A DNA stretch of 64,000 nucleotides from Nocardioides carbamazepini (GCF_024614185.1 NZ_JAHTLF010000016.1:186001-250000); one strand, 5' to 3'. Shown: positions 1-11,531, counted from the stretch's first letter. Translations and numbers: made by a program. The notes: generated by a model from the letters alone, not told the origin.

Positions 1-522
1 GGGCTCTACGCCACCGGCGAGGTCGCCTGCTCCGGCGTCCACGGCGCCAACCGACTCGCCTCCAACTCGCTGCTCGAGGGTCTGGTGTTCTCGCGCCGGA
101 TCGCCGAGGTGCTGCCCGGCGAGCTGTTGCCGTGGCGCGAGCCGTCCGCCGACGGGCGCACGCCGGGCATCGTGGCGGGTGACATCCGCCGCGAGCTCCA
201 GGAGACGATGAGCTCGCGTGTCGGCGTACTGCGCTCCGCACCGGGGCTGGCCGAGGCGGGCGTCGTCCTCGACAAGCTCGCCGGTCACGCCGCCGAGACC
301 GTGGACCAGGCCTCCTGGGAGGCGACGAACCTGCTCACCATCAGCGCGGCCCTCTCCGACGCGGCCGCGCTGCGGCAGGAGACCCGCGGCTCGCACTGGC
401 GCGAGGACTTCCCCGAGCGTGACGACGTCCACTGGGCCGGGCACTTCGACGTGACGATGGAGGACGGCCTCACCAGGGTCGCCTTCGCCCCGGCTCCGGC
501 CACCGACGGAGGACTCTCGTGA
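1..522 (+). CDS. nadB: L-aspartate oxidase, C-terminal fragment
   Basis: This is the 3' end of a gene that begins before the window; 173 residues are visible. L-aspartate oxidase is an FAD enzyme that oxidises L-aspartate to iminoaspartate, the first step of de novo NAD synthesis. The first residues (GLYATGEVACSGVHGANRLA, then SNSLLEG) form the C-terminal FAD-binding motif typical of NadB and the succinate dehydrogenase flavoproteins. A helical C-terminal domain follows, with the Arg-rich ETRGSHWREDFP segment typical of the family. Its stop overlaps the GTG start of nadC by 4 bases, so the two are probably translationally coupled. A fumarate reductase flavoprotein is the only alternative, and nadC next door argues against it. 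Confidence 0.93.
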   Translation, partial: GLYATGEVACSGVHGANRLASNSLLEGLVFSRRIAEVLPGELLPWREPSADGRTPGIVAGDIRRELQETMSSRVGVLRSAPGLAEAGVVLDKLAGHAAETVDQASWEATNLLTISAALSDAAALRQETRGSHWREDFPERDDVHWAGHFDVTMEDGLTRVAFAPAPATDGGLS

Positions 523-1465
523 TCGTTCGCACGCCCTTCGGTGACCTCCCCTCTGCGCTGGTCGACGAGGTCGAGGCGGCCGGGTTGGACGCCCACGCTG
601 TCTACGACCACGTGGCGCTCGCCTTCGAGGAGGACCTGCCCGGCGGCGTGGACGACGTCACCAGCGACGCGATGCCCGACATGGGCACGGCGGTCGCGGA
701 CTTCGCCGCGCGCGAGCCGGGAGTCGTGGCCGGGCTGGCGATCGCCGAGCTGGCGTTCGTCTACGCACTCGGCGACACCGTGGCCGTGACCGGGCGGGTG
801 CCGGACGGCACGCGGGTGACACCGGGCGATGTCGTCCTGACGGTGTCGGGACCGGTCCGCGGCGTCCTCACCGCCGAGCGGACCGCCCTCAACTTCGCCT
901 CCCATCTCTCCGGCGTCGCGACCGCGACCTCCCACTGGGTCGACGCACTCGCCGGCACCCGGGCGCGGGTCCTCGACACCCGCAAGACGCTGCCGGGCTG
1001 GCGGGCGCTGCAGAAGTACGCCGTGCGCTGCGGGGGCGGCGTCAACCACCGGTTCAGCCTGGTCGACCGCGCGATGGTCAAGGACAACCACGCCGTCGCG
1101 GCGGGTGGCGTCGTCGCCGCCTACGAGGCGGTCGTGGCCAAGCACCCCGGCCTGCGGGTCGAGGTCGAGGTGATGGACCTCGACGAGCTGCGCGCGGTGC
1201 TCGCCGCGGGCTGCACCGAGATCCTGCTCGACAACATGAGCACCGCCGACATGGCCGAGGCGGTCCGGATCAACGCCGCGGTCGGTGACGCGGCCACCCT
1301 GGAGGCCTCCGGCGGCCTCACGATCGAGCGGGCCCGCGAGGTCGCGGAGACCGGCGTCGACTTCATCTCGGTCGGTGCGCTCACCCACTCGGTGAACGTC
1401 TTCGACCTCGGCCTGGACTTCCGGCCACACGGCGGCTCGGCCCCCGTGGACCCCCGGACAGGCGG

Positions 1466-1469
<4 letters not shown>
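519..1469 (+). CDS. nadC: Nicotinate-nucleotide pyrophosphorylase (quinolinate phosphoribosyltransferase)
   Basis: The enzyme decarboxylates quinolinate and transfers it to PRPP, giving nicotinate mononucleotide in the de novo NAD pathway. At 316 residues it is slightly longer than the usual 280-300. Recognisable motifs are DTRKTLPGWR followed by CGGGVNHR (substrate phosphate binding), the MVKDNH lysine segment, EVEVMDLDEL, and the C-terminal barrel motifs LLDNM, EASGG and ISVGALTHS. The GTG start lies in a GTGA overlap with the nadB stop, and the gene in turn overlaps coaX through ATGA. The three genes therefore read as one operon for NAD and CoA cofactors. nadA is presumably upstream of the window. 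Confidence 0.95.
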
Positions 1470-2242
<773 letters not shown>

Positions 2243-2262
2243 TTCATTTTCGCGCCCGCTTG

Positions 2263-2310
2263 TGCAAGGATTGAAATACCGCGTCGGCACGGGCGCGCGT
2301 AAACCTTGCA
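2263..2310. promoter_or_regulatory. AT-richer lsr2 upstream region with an inverted repeat
   Basis: The roughly 95 bases between coaX and lsr2 are visibly more AT-rich than the surrounding DNA. They carry a 7-base inverted repeat, TGCAAGG at 2263-2269 and CCTTGCA at 2304-2310. Lsr2 prefers AT-rich DNA, so autorepression is a reasonable inference, but no operator is proven and I could not place a -35/-10 pair with confidence. GAGGAG at 2323-2328 is the ribosome binding site for lsr2. Confidence 0.35.
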
Positions 2311-2337
2311 AAGCTATTCTCCGAGGAGTCCCACGCC

Positions 2338-2673
2338 ATGGCACAGAAGGTCAACATCGTCCTCGTCGACGACATCGACGGCAGCGACGCCAACCAGACC
2401 GTCACCTTCGGTCTCGACGGTTCCAATTACGAGATCGATCTCAACGACGAGCACGCCTCCGCGCTGCGTGAGGCGCTGGCGCCGTACGTCGGCCACGGCC
2501 GCAAGGTCGGCCGCGGGGGCGGCGGAGCCAAGCGCGGGCGCGCCGCAGCCGCGGCGTCGGGCGGTGTGCCGGCCAAGGAGGTCCGGGAGTGGGCCCGCGC
2601 GAACGGGTTCGCGGTCCCCGAGCGTGGCCGGATCCCCGCCGACGTACGTGAGGCGTACGACAACGCGCACTGA
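2338..2673 (+). CDS. lsr2: Lsr2 nucleoid-associated protein
   Basis: Lsr2 is the actinobacterial counterpart of H-NS: it bridges AT-rich DNA and silences acquired genes. The 111-residue protein has the standard two-part layout. Residues 1-55 form the oligomerisation domain (QKVNIVLVDDIDGSDANQTV, then FGLDGSNYEIDLND). A Gly/Ala/Lys-rich linker follows. The C-terminal DNA-binding domain (about 76-111) holds the RGR minor-groove hook within PERGRIP and the ending DVREAYDNAH. The start is fixed by a GAGGAG site 9 bases upstream. A perfect hairpin terminator sits 48 bases after the stop, so the gene is probably transcribed alone. Confidence 0.96.
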   Translation: MAQKVNIVLVDDIDGSDANQTVTFGLDGSNYEIDLNDEHASALREALAPYVGHGRKVGRGGGGAKRGRAAAAASGGVPAKEVREWARANGFAVPERGRIPADVREAYDNAH

Positions 2674-2721
2674 CCTCTCCGCTGAGCCGGACCGCGAGGT
2701 CCGCTCCGCTCGTTGTCGGCG

Positions 2722-2753
2722 ACCGGGGGTCCCCCGCACGGGGGACCCCCGGT
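2722..2753 (+). terminator. Perfect 14-bp hairpin terminator after lsr2
   Basis: Bases 2722-2735 and 2740-2753 are exact reverse complements (ACCGGGGGTCCCCC and its complement) around a GCAC loop. There is no clear T-run afterwards, which is common for actinobacterial terminators. It insulates lsr2 from the two-component operon that starts about 55 bases later. Confidence 0.85.
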
Positions 2754-2806
2754 TCCGCTCGGGCGAGGGTGGTGACGCAGGTCGCGGCCGCCCGAGGATG
2801 GATGGC

Positions 2807-4045
2807 ATGCTCTCCGCTCTGCTGAAGCCGCACGACCGGCCGATCCCGGCGTCGTACGTCGTGGCCGCCGTCACCGCGAGCGCGGTCGTCGCGATCTGCT
2901 TCGTGACCGCTCGCTGGACGCCCTGGTTCGTCGAGGACTGGGGGATCGGCTACGGCACGTACGGCGTGATCACGACGGCCGCCCTGAGCTTCATCGGGCT
3001 CGGCCTGGCGCTGGTCCTGGCGCCGGCCTGCTGGCTGGCCTTCCGGTGGCCGGCGTTCGCGATCTGTCTCGCGTGCGCGCCGCTGGTCGTCACGTTGCTC
3101 GACCCGAGCCGGGCGCCGCTGCACTTCGGCGTCGTGGCCAACCTCGGCGCGGTGGCCGTGACGGTGGCCTGGCGTCGCCCGCTACTGGCGGTGCTGGCTG
3201 TCGGCATCGCGTACGCCGTCGTCCTGGTCTGGCTACGAGGCGGGGGTGACATGGCGGCCCCGTTCCGCGCGTCGATCGAGCTGCAGTACTCGGAGCCGGT
3301 CCAGATCGGCATCGTCTACACCGTCGCGCTCGGCCTCCTGCTCGTCTTCGTGCTGTGGTTCCGCTCGACGGCGATGCGCGAGGAGCAGCGGGTGCGCCTC
3401 GTGGCGCGGGAGGGTGCCGTGACCGAGCAGGGCGCGGTGGTCGCCGAGCGGGCGCGGCTGGCCCGCGACCTCCACGACGTGGTGGCCCACCACGTGTCGC
3501 TGATCGCCGTGCGCGCCGAGACCGCCCCCTACACCGAGCCCGACCTCGACCCGGCCGGGCGCCGGGTGCTCGCCGAGGTGGCCGCCGAGGCGCGGCTCGC
3601 ACTCGACGAGCTGCGGGGCGTGCTGGGCATCCTCGGCCGGGCCGGCGACGCCGAGCGCGCACCGCAGCCGACCCTCGCCGACGTCGCCGCGCTCGTGGAG
3701 CGCACCCGGAGGTCGGGGCAGGAGGTCCGTCTCGCCGGCGACGTGCAGGCACCGGTCGGCGCGGCGGCCGGGTACGCGGCGTACCGCGTCGTCCAGGAGG
3801 CCCTCACCAACGCCCGCAAGCATGCGCCGTCGGCCCCTGTCGACATCGAGATGGCGGCGACACCGCGGCTGCTGGCGGTGCGTGTGTCCAACCCGGTCGC
3901 GCAGCCGGCGACCGAGCTCGGGTCCGGCCGCGGCCTGGTCGGGATGCGGGAGCGCGTGGAGGCGCTCGGCGGCCGGCTCCGGATCCAGGCGGCGGGGGAG
4001 CGGTTCGAGGTGGAGGCCACGATCCCGACCGGAGGTCCGCGATGA
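2807..4045 (+). CDS. Two-component sensor histidine kinase, HisKA_3 (NarL-partner) type
   Basis: This is a membrane histidine kinase of 412 residues. About five hydrophobic segments fill the N-terminal 180 residues, beginning with YVVAAVTASAVVAICFVTA. The dimerisation and phosphoacceptor motif is ARLARDLHDVVAHHVSLIAV. The C-terminal ATPase domain shows the N-box AYRVVQEALTNARKHA and G-box GRGLVGMRERV. I chose the ATG at 2807 because GAGG at 2794-2797 lies 9 bases upstream; the ATG at 2798 is also possible. The open frame extends further upstream through the terminator, but that part does not look coding. It overlaps its response regulator (ATGA). The signal sensed cannot be read from the sequence. 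Confidence 0.9.
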   Translation: MLSALLKPHDRPIPASYVVAAVTASAVVAICFVTARWTPWFVEDWGIGYGTYGVITTAALSFIGLGLALVLAPACWLAFRWPAFAICLACAPLVVTLLDPSRAPLHFGVVANLGAVAVTVAWRRPLLAVLAVGIAYAVVLVWLRGGGDMAAPFRASIELQYSEPVQIGIVYTVALGLLLVFVLWFRSTAMREEQRVRLVAREGAVTEQGAVVAERARLARDLHDVVAHHVSLIAVRAETAPYTEPDLDPAGRRVLAEVAAEARLALDELRGVLGILGRAGDAERAPQPTLADVAALVERTRRSGQEVRLAGDVQAPVGAAAGYAAYRVVQEALTNARKHAPSAPVDIEMAATPRLLAVRVSNPVAQPATELGSGRGLVGMRERVEALGGRLRIQAAGERFEVEATIPTGGPR

Positions 4046-4710
4046 CGGTGGCCGAGCGGGCGGTCCGGGTGGTCGTCGCCGACGACCAGCCCGTCATCTG
4101 CTCCGGCTTCGCCGCACTGCTCGCCGCCCAGGCGGGCATCGAGGTCGTCGGCACCGCCGGCGACGGTCGCGACCTGGTGGGACTGGTCGCCCGCACGCGG
4201 CCCGACGTCGCGCTGGTCGACGTACGGATGCCGGAGATGGACGGCATCGAGGCCACCCGGCTGATCACCGCCGACCACCCGACCCGGGTCCTCATCCTGA
4301 CGACCTTCGACCTCGACGCCTATGTGTACGACGCCGTGCGCGCCGGAGCGAGCGGGTTCCTGCTCAAGGACGCCACCGCCGAGCGGCTCGTCGAGGCGGT
4401 CCGGATGGTCGCCGAGGGCGCGGTCCTGCTCGCGCCCGCGGTCAGCCGCCAGCTCGTGGCGGCCCGCTTCGCCGAGGTCCCCGGAGCCAGGCCCGAGCCG
4501 GCCGCCTCCCGCGACCTCAGCCCGCGGGAGCGCGAGGTGCTGCTGGAGCTCGCCACCGGCCGGTCGAACGCCGAGATCGGCGAGGAGCTGCACATCGCGC
4601 CGGAGACGGTGAAGTCCCACGTCGCGGAGGTGCTGCGCAAGCTGGGACTGCGCGACCGGATCCAGGCGGTCGTGTACGCCTACGAGCACGGGCTGGTGCC
4701 GCGCGGCTGA
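4042..4710 (+). CDS. NarL/FixJ-family response regulator
   Basis: This 222-residue response regulator is the partner of the overlapping kinase. The receiver domain has the acidic pair VVVADDQ, the phospho-acceptor Asp in VALVDVRMPEMDG, the conserved Thr in LILTTF and the Lys in LLKDA. The C-terminal LuxR-type helix-turn-helix is LSPREREVLLELATGRSNAE through TVKSHVAEVLRKLGL. The ATG at 4042 overlaps the kinase stop and has GGAGG at 4031-4035 upstream. Such pairs in actinobacteria often control a neighbouring transporter or stress operon, but no candidate target flanks it, so its regulon is unknown. Confidence 0.93.
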   Translation: MTVAERAVRVVVADDQPVICSGFAALLAAQAGIEVVGTAGDGRDLVGLVARTRPDVALVDVRMPEMDGIEATRLITADHPTRVLILTTFDLDAYVYDAVRAGASGFLLKDATAERLVEAVRMVAEGAVLLAPAVSRQLVAARFAEVPGARPEPAASRDLSPREREVLLELATGRSNAEIGEELHIAPETVKSHVAEVLRKLGLRDRIQAVVYAYEHGLVPRG

Positions 4711-4735
4711 CGCCGCACGGACCGGTCGAGCGGGC

Positions 4736-6277
4736 TCAGCGCAGGCCGGGAGGAAGGACCGGCTCGGGCGGGGGCGGTGCCCAGTCCGTCTTGCCGCGCT
4801 CGAGCTCGTCGTTGAGGCCGGTGAAGTCCGCCTGGCTCCCCTCGTCGGCGCCCTCGATCCACCCGGCCGCGGTCGCCAGCTCCTTGCCCGCGTCCACCAG
4901 TTCGCGCGCCGAGCCGGTGGCGACCTTGTCGAACTCGGCCAGGATCTCGGCGAACCCCTCCTGCGGACCGCTCAGCCCGTAGCCCAGCGGCCAGCCGCGC
5001 TTCCAGATGTCGGCGGGTGCGAGGCCGTAGGTGTCGTCGGCCGCCTTGGCGAAGATGCTGGCGATGATCGGCACCTGGTTGATGCCCACGTCCTTGAGGG
5101 CGCCGGTGTGCACCCGGATCTGCTCGGCCGTGGTGATGCCCGCGTCGAGGCCGGCGCCGGGATGGATGTGGAGGTAGTCGAGCTTCACGGTGCCGATGTC
5201 CTCGTTGAGCCGGCGGGCGCAGTGGTACAGCTCCTCCTCCTGCGCGAAGGTGGCCCGCCGCAGGGTCAGGATCGCCTCCTCGAAGTTCTTGGCGACCTGC
5301 TCGGCCGTGCTCGCCGAGAGCGGCTTCGGCGGGTCGGGCTTCGCCTTGTTCTCCGGGATGACCGCCTGGAGGAACCCGACGACCCCGGACGCGCCGGTGA
5401 CGAAGGGCTTGGCGGGCGGCGGGACGAAGATGCCGGCGAGATCGAGGAACGCCTTGACGATCTTCAGGTCGATGTTGAAGTTGAAGTCGGGCGGGTCGTA
5501 GTTGAAGGCGTTCTTGGCCGCCTCGCACAGCGCCATGATGTCCACTCCGGCGGACTTCCACAGCTCGGCCTCGCCGCCCAGGATGAGGGTCAGGCCGAGG
5601 GCGATCTGGCCCTGGTTCTGCATGACCGTCCCGACCCGGACCGGGCCGTACTTGCTGCGGAAGGCGTAGACCATGTTCGAGTCGACGTCGGCGCCGACGT
5701 ACTCGGAGAAGAGGTCGAACGCCGTGGTCCGGCTCGGGTCCGTGAACGACGGGCGCCACTCGTCGGCCGTCGGCTTGTCGAAGCCCGTCGTGGGCGTCAG
5801 CTCCTGGAGCGCCTGGCCCGCCTTGGCGGCGTCCTGCGCGAAGCGGCCGTGGTCGGGGAGGGTGTCCCAGCCCTCGAGGATCGACTCGATCCGCTCCAGC
5901 CACGGTTGGTAGCAGGAGGTCCACGGGTCGACCTGGCAGACGTAGCCGGGGAAGCCGTTGACCTCCTCCTCGCGCACCAGCGTGGTGCCGGGCGGGAAGC
6001 TGCTCGACGTGAGGGCGGCCCCGTCCTCGCGGTCCCACTGGCCGTGGGCGTTCATCGACACCCCCGGCACGAAGAACTGCACGGTCCCCGTCGGGCCGCT
6101 GACCGCCGGCAGCGTGGTCCCCGAGAGAGCGGGGTAGGGGATCATCGATCCCTGGTTGAACCCGGTCGAGGCGTCGCCCTCCCAGCCGACGCCCTTCTCC
6201 TCGAACATCATCTTGATGGCGTTGTGGGCGATCGTCTTCTTGTAGTCGGTGATCGCCTGACTCGAATAGGTGGCCAC
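4736..6277 (-). CDS. Unrecognised 513-residue protein, acidic, with a Pro-rich C terminus
   Basis: I do not recognise this protein. The start is a GTG at 6277, preceded by a strong AGGAGG 7 bases upstream; a longer frame to 6346 lacks such a site. There is no signal peptide and no confident membrane segment. The protein begins ATYSSQAITDYKKTIAH and has an aromatic/Gly/Pro-rich N-terminal third with two Cys (YVCQVDPWTSCYQ). The middle is helical (for example FEEAILTLRRATFAQEEELY), with a HIHPGAG segment, and the tail ends WAPPPPEPVLPP. The mix of helices and a Pro-rich tail recalls ESX or WXG-type secreted proteins, but no WxG motif is seen. It runs convergently with the response regulator and divergently from clpC. 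Confidence 0.75.
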   Translation of the reverse strand: MATYSSQAITDYKKTIAHNAIKMMFEEKGVGWEGDASTGFNQGSMIPYPALSGTTLPAVSGPTGTVQFFVPGVSMNAHGQWDREDGAALTSSSFPPGTTLVREEEVNGFPGYVCQVDPWTSCYQPWLERIESILEGWDTLPDHGRFAQDAAKAGQALQELTPTTGFDKPTADEWRPSFTDPSRTTAFDLFSEYVGADVDSNMVYAFRSKYGPVRVGTVMQNQGQIALGLTLILGGEAELWKSAGVDIMALCEAAKNAFNYDPPDFNFNIDLKIVKAFLDLAGIFVPPPAKPFVTGASGVVGFLQAVIPENKAKPDPPKPLSASTAEQVAKNFEEAILTLRRATFAQEEELYHCARRLNEDIGTVKLDYLHIHPGAGLDAGITTAEQIRVHTGALKDVGINQVPIIASIFAKAADDTYGLAPADIWKRGWPLGYGLSGPQEGFAEILAEFDKVATGSARELVDAGKELATAAGWIEGADEGSQADFTGLNDELERGKTDWAPPPPEPVLPPGLR

Positions 6278-6408
6278 GTGTTCCCTCCTGGTGGGTGCCC
6301 CCAGTGAATGTGCAGACACGTGCCCTGCCTCACGCCCGCCAAACAATCACCCGGATCGGGGTCCGCCGACCGCTTCCTGGACGCCGATCGCCGCGCGGGA
6401 CCGAGGGC

Positions 6409-6425
6409 GTTCGCTGACAGCGGAC
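6409..6425. promoter_or_regulatory. ClgR-like operator upstream of clpC
   Basis: GTTCGCTGACAGCGGAC is a 17-base near-palindrome with one mismatched pair. It fits the ClgR box described for Streptomyces and Corynebacterium Clp-protease genes (GTTCGC, five spacer bases, then GCG and AC). It lies just upstream of the candidate promoter at 6445-6470, as expected for an activator site. Family knowledge is from memory and the site is inferred. Confidence 0.6.
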
Positions 6426-6444
6426 GGATCAGGGTCCTTGGGCT

Positions 6445-6470
6445 GGAACGCGTAGGGTGTGAGAGGGGTT
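6445..6470 (+). promoter_or_regulatory. SigR/SigH-type promoter candidate for clpC
   Basis: GGAAC at 6445-6449 and GTT at 6468-6470 are separated by 18 bases. This matches the GGAAY-N18/19-GTT consensus of the thiol-stress sigma factors SigR (Streptomyces) and SigH (mycobacteria), whose regulons are known to include Clp proteolysis genes. A start of transcription near 6476 would give a 5' leader of about 35 bases containing the GAGGAG ribosome site. Confidence 0.5.
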
Positions 6471-6512
6471 GTATCCCTTGAGCAACCCCGTGTGACGTGT
6501 GAGGAGCGTGCA

Positions 6513-9077
<2,565 letters not shown>

Positions 9078-9085
9078 GGTTCCGC

Positions 9086-9258
9086 GACCCGTCGCAGACT
9101 GAACTCGGATCCTCACCGACCCGGCGCACGTTGAACGGGAATCTGCATCGACCCGTCGCAGACTGAACTCGCCTGGTTCAGTCTGCGACGGGTCGGCGTC
9201 GTTTCTCGTTCAGTCTGCAACGGGTCGGCGTCGTTGGTGATTCAGTCTGCGCCGGGTC
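9086..9258. repeat. Mirrored tandem array: three direct plus three inverted 19-bp units, 32-bp period
   Basis: The core GACCCGTCGCAGACTGAAC occurs at 9086, 9118 (diverged) and 9150. Its reverse complement occurs at 9176, 9208 and 9240. Every unit within an arm is spaced exactly 32 bases from the next, with 13-base spacers. The array starts 9 bases after the clpC stop, and its last unit overlaps the mutY stop codon, so it fills the whole convergent gap. The transcript of either strand could fold into one long interrupted hairpin, suggesting a bidirectional terminator or mRNA 3'-end protection. The same core and period recur at 40316-40521. Confidence 0.92.
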
Positions 9259-10129
9259 AGGGGAGGGCGTAGCGACCGTCGGGATGCACGGCGACCAGGC
9301 CGTCGGCGACCAGGGAGGCCAGCGCCCGCTCGCGCTGGTCGTCCTTGTCCCAGGCCAGGTCGAGACGGGGCTTCTCGACGGCCCCGGGGGCGTCGCGGAG
9401 CACGGCGAGGAGCCGGCCGCGGCACTGGCGATCCGTGCCGGCGTAGGTCTGCACCGGACGCGGCGGGCCGTCGTACGCCGGCGCGCCGGCCCGCTGCCAG
9501 GTGCACCGGTCGGTGACCGGGCAGCCGCCGCAGCGCGGGCGGTCGGCGGTGCAGACCAGCGCGCCGAGCTCCATCACCGCGACCGACCAGGTCGCGGCGG
9601 TCGGCGGATCCGCCGGCAGCAGGGCCGCTCCGAGGTCGCGCTCCGCGCGGGTGACCGAGCGCGGCGGGAACTCGGTGCCGGTGACGGTCCGGGCCAGCAC
9701 GCGCCGCACGTTCGTGTCGAGAACGACCTGACGCTGCCCGTACGCGAACGCCGCGACGGCCGCCGCGGTGTAGTCGCCGATGCCCGGCAGGGCCAGCAGG
9801 TCGTCGTACGCCGCCGGGACCTCGCCGCCGTGCTGCTCGGTGATCGCCGTGGCCGCCGCGTGCAGCCGCAGCGCCCGGCGCGGATAGCCCAGCCGGCCCC
9901 AGGCGCGGACCGCCTCGCCGGACGACTCCGCCGCCAGCGCGGCCGGCGTCGGCCAGCGGGTCAACCAGACCTCATGGACCGGCAGGACCCGTGCCACGGG
10001 GGTCTGCTGCAGCATGAACTCGCTGACCAGGACCGACCAGGGGCTCGCGTCCGGGCGTCGCCACGGCAGGTCGCGGGCGTGCTCGTCGTACCAGCGCAGG
10101 ATCGGCTCGACCAGGGTGCTCGTCGTCAT
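9257..10129 (-). CDS. mutY: A/G-specific adenine DNA glycosylase
   Basis: MutY removes adenine mispaired with 8-oxoguanine. The 290-residue protein has DLPWRRPDASPWSVLVSEFM with the LQQTPVARV helix, the helix-hairpin-helix LPGIGDYTAAAV with the downstream catalytic Asp in VVLDTNVRRVLAR, and a complete 4Fe-4S motif (C-x6-C-x2-C-x5-C in CTADRPRCGGCPVTDRC). The C-terminal MutT-like recognition domain is short, as is usual for actinobacterial MutY. The ATG at 10129 gives a normal N terminus. It is convergent with clpC and divergent from a membrane protein gene, so it is probably monocistronic. Confidence 0.95.
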   Translation of the reverse strand: MTTSTLVEPILRWYDEHARDLPWRRPDASPWSVLVSEFMLQQTPVARVLPVHEVWLTRWPTPAALAAESSGEAVRAWGRLGYPRRALRLHAAATAITEQHGGEVPAAYDDLLALPGIGDYTAAAVAAFAYGQRQVVLDTNVRRVLARTVTGTEFPPRSVTRAERDLGAALLPADPPTAATWSVAVMELGALVCTADRPRCGGCPVTDRCTWQRAGAPAYDGPPRPVQTYAGTDRQCRGRLLAVLRDAPGAVEKPRLDLAWDKDDQRERALASLVADGLVAVHPDGRYALP

Positions 10130-10223
10130 AGTGGGTCCATGGTGACCTGTCGCTCAACAGCGGCCCGCACGAGCCCCGGCGGGTCAGCGAGGATCGCGCG
10201 GCACCGCTGACTACCGTCGTCCC

Positions 10224-11042
10224 ATGCCGTCCAGGTCTGGGTCCCGCCGCCCGAGCCCCGCTCGCGGTGCGACGCCCGGCAGGTCACTCCCGTCGGCGGT
10301 GTACTGGCGGCGGCGGGTGTTCGTGCTCGGAGTCGCCTTCGCCCTCGTGTTCGTGATCGCCCGGGTGCTCACGGCCGGCAGCGACGCCCGCGCCGGCGAC
10401 CAGCCGGCCGCGGAGCAGGCCGGCGGCCAGGTCGAGTCGGAGTCGGCCGGGTCCACCACCGGGGCGGACGGGGCCGGCGAGGGCGCTGGCGCGGGGTCCG
10501 ACGACCAGCAGGCGGACGGGGCGGGGGCGACCGGGCCGACGGCACCCGCGATGCCGACCCTCGCCGAGCCCCAGGGCGAGTGCGCCCCGGCTGACGTCAT
10601 CATCACGCCGTCCGTGGCGGAGGGCGCCCTCGCGGGCCGCGACGTACCGGTCACCCTGACCCTCCAGACCCGCGAGTCGGAGGCCTGCACCTGGCAGGTC
10701 AGCGCCGCGACGCTCGTCGTCAAGGTCGCCCAGGACGGTGGCGACGTGTGGACCACCCGGCAGTGCCCGCAGGCCGTGACCGAACAGCCCGTCGTCGTAC
10801 GACGAGCCGTGACCACCACCGTCCAGGTCGTCTGGAACGAGGCCCGCGAGTCCACCGAGGGCTGCACCCACCGCGCCGGCTGGGTCCGGCCGGGCACCTT
10901 CACCGTCGCGGCCGCGGCGCTCGGCGGCGAGCCGGCCCAGGCGGACTTCGCGCTCGGTGCCCCCGTGCCGGAGACGATCCAGGTCACGCCGAAGGCGAAG
11001 AACACCAAGAAGGCCAAGCAGCCGAAGACGCCGACCAACTGA
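10224..11042 (+). CDS. Single-pass membrane-anchored protein of unknown function
   Basis: The 272-residue protein has a basic N terminus, one membrane segment at about residues 31-50 (VFVLGVAFALVFVIARVL), and then an Ala/Gly/Glu-rich linker to about residue 115. A folded extracytoplasmic domain follows with three Cys (EACTWQ, RQCPQ, EGCTH) and alternating beta-type segments. It ends in a Lys-rich tail. A TACCGT -10 element at 10212-10217, six bases before the ATG, suggests a leaderless transcript. The domain resembles small immunoglobulin-like secreted domains of actinobacteria, but I cannot name a family. The following lipoprotein gene on the same strand may be co-transcribed. Confidence 0.8.
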   Translation: MPSRSGSRRPSPARGATPGRSLPSAVYWRRRVFVLGVAFALVFVIARVLTAGSDARAGDQPAAEQAGGQVESESAGSTTGADGAGEGAGAGSDDQQADGAGATGPTAPAMPTLAEPQGECAPADVIITPSVAEGALAGRDVPVTLTLQTRESEACTWQVSAATLVVKVAQDGGDVWTTRQCPQAVTEQPVVVRRAVTTTVQVVWNEARESTEGCTHRAGWVRPGTFTVAAAALGGEPAQADFALGAPVPETIQVTPKAKNTKKAKQPKTPTN

Positions 11043-11109
11043 CGCGCCCCGCCCCGCGCCTCGCCCCGCGCCTCGGTTTGGGGGCCGCAGCGCAGGGGAG
11101 GAGCGCCAC

Positions 11110-11502
11110 GTGCACCTCTCACGGATTCTCGGGACCGGAGCGGCACTGCTGCTCGCCACCACGCTCACCGGCTGCGGGGGATCGCCCGGCGACGCCAGCG
11201 CGGACGAGTTCTGCGCCGTCTGGGCAGCTGATTCGGGGAACACCGTCGATGCCGCGCACGACCGGGCGAAGGCGCTCGACGATGTCGGCACCCCCGACGA
11301 CATCGACGACGCGGCGCGGTCCGGGTTCGAGGTGTTCGTCGACCAGCTCGGTGACGTCGACGAGGCGCAGCTCCGGGAGCTCGACCAGGTCGCCGCCGAC
11401 GCGGCCGGTCTCGCGGAGGTCTACGGGATCGACGAGGACGATGCCGCCGACGTCCTCGCCTTCTTCGCCTACGCCAACGGGGCGTGCGCCGACGCTGGGT
11501 GA
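11110..11502 (+). CDS. Small acidic lipoprotein of unknown function
   Basis: This is a 130-residue exported lipoprotein. The N terminus has a short positive region, a hydrophobic core and a lipobox (TTLTGC) with Cys near residue 18. The mature part is acidic and helical (for example DDIDDAARSGFEVFVDQLGD), with a conserved-looking Cys pair (EFCAVWA and NGACADAG). The GTG at 11110 is preceded by GGGGAGG in the right place. It sits 67 bases after the preceding membrane protein gene on the same strand. No enzymatic motif is visible, and the fold and role are unknown. Confidence 0.8.
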   Translation: MHLSRILGTGAALLLATTLTGCGGSPGDASADEFCAVWAADSGNTVDAAHDRAKALDDVGTPDDIDDAARSGFEVFVDQLGDVDEAQLRELDQVAADAAGLAEVYGIDEDDAADVLAFFAYANGACADAG

Positions 11503-11531
11503 GTCACCGTCGGTCGCTCCTGGGCTCGGGC

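Noticed and set aside
2306..2806. N-terminal extension of the sensor kinase to 2306
   Set aside because: The extension lies over lsr2 in another frame and crosses the lsr2 terminator; its residues look like a shadow frame.
3355..4041. Upstream extension of the response regulator frame
   Set aside because: It overlaps the kinase gene fully; the receiver domain begins at the ATG at 4042 with a ribosome site.
9086..9258. CRISPR-like spacing of repeats
   Set aside because: Half of the units are inverted, the spacers are only 13 bases, and at the sister locus the spacers are identical; no cas genes are present.
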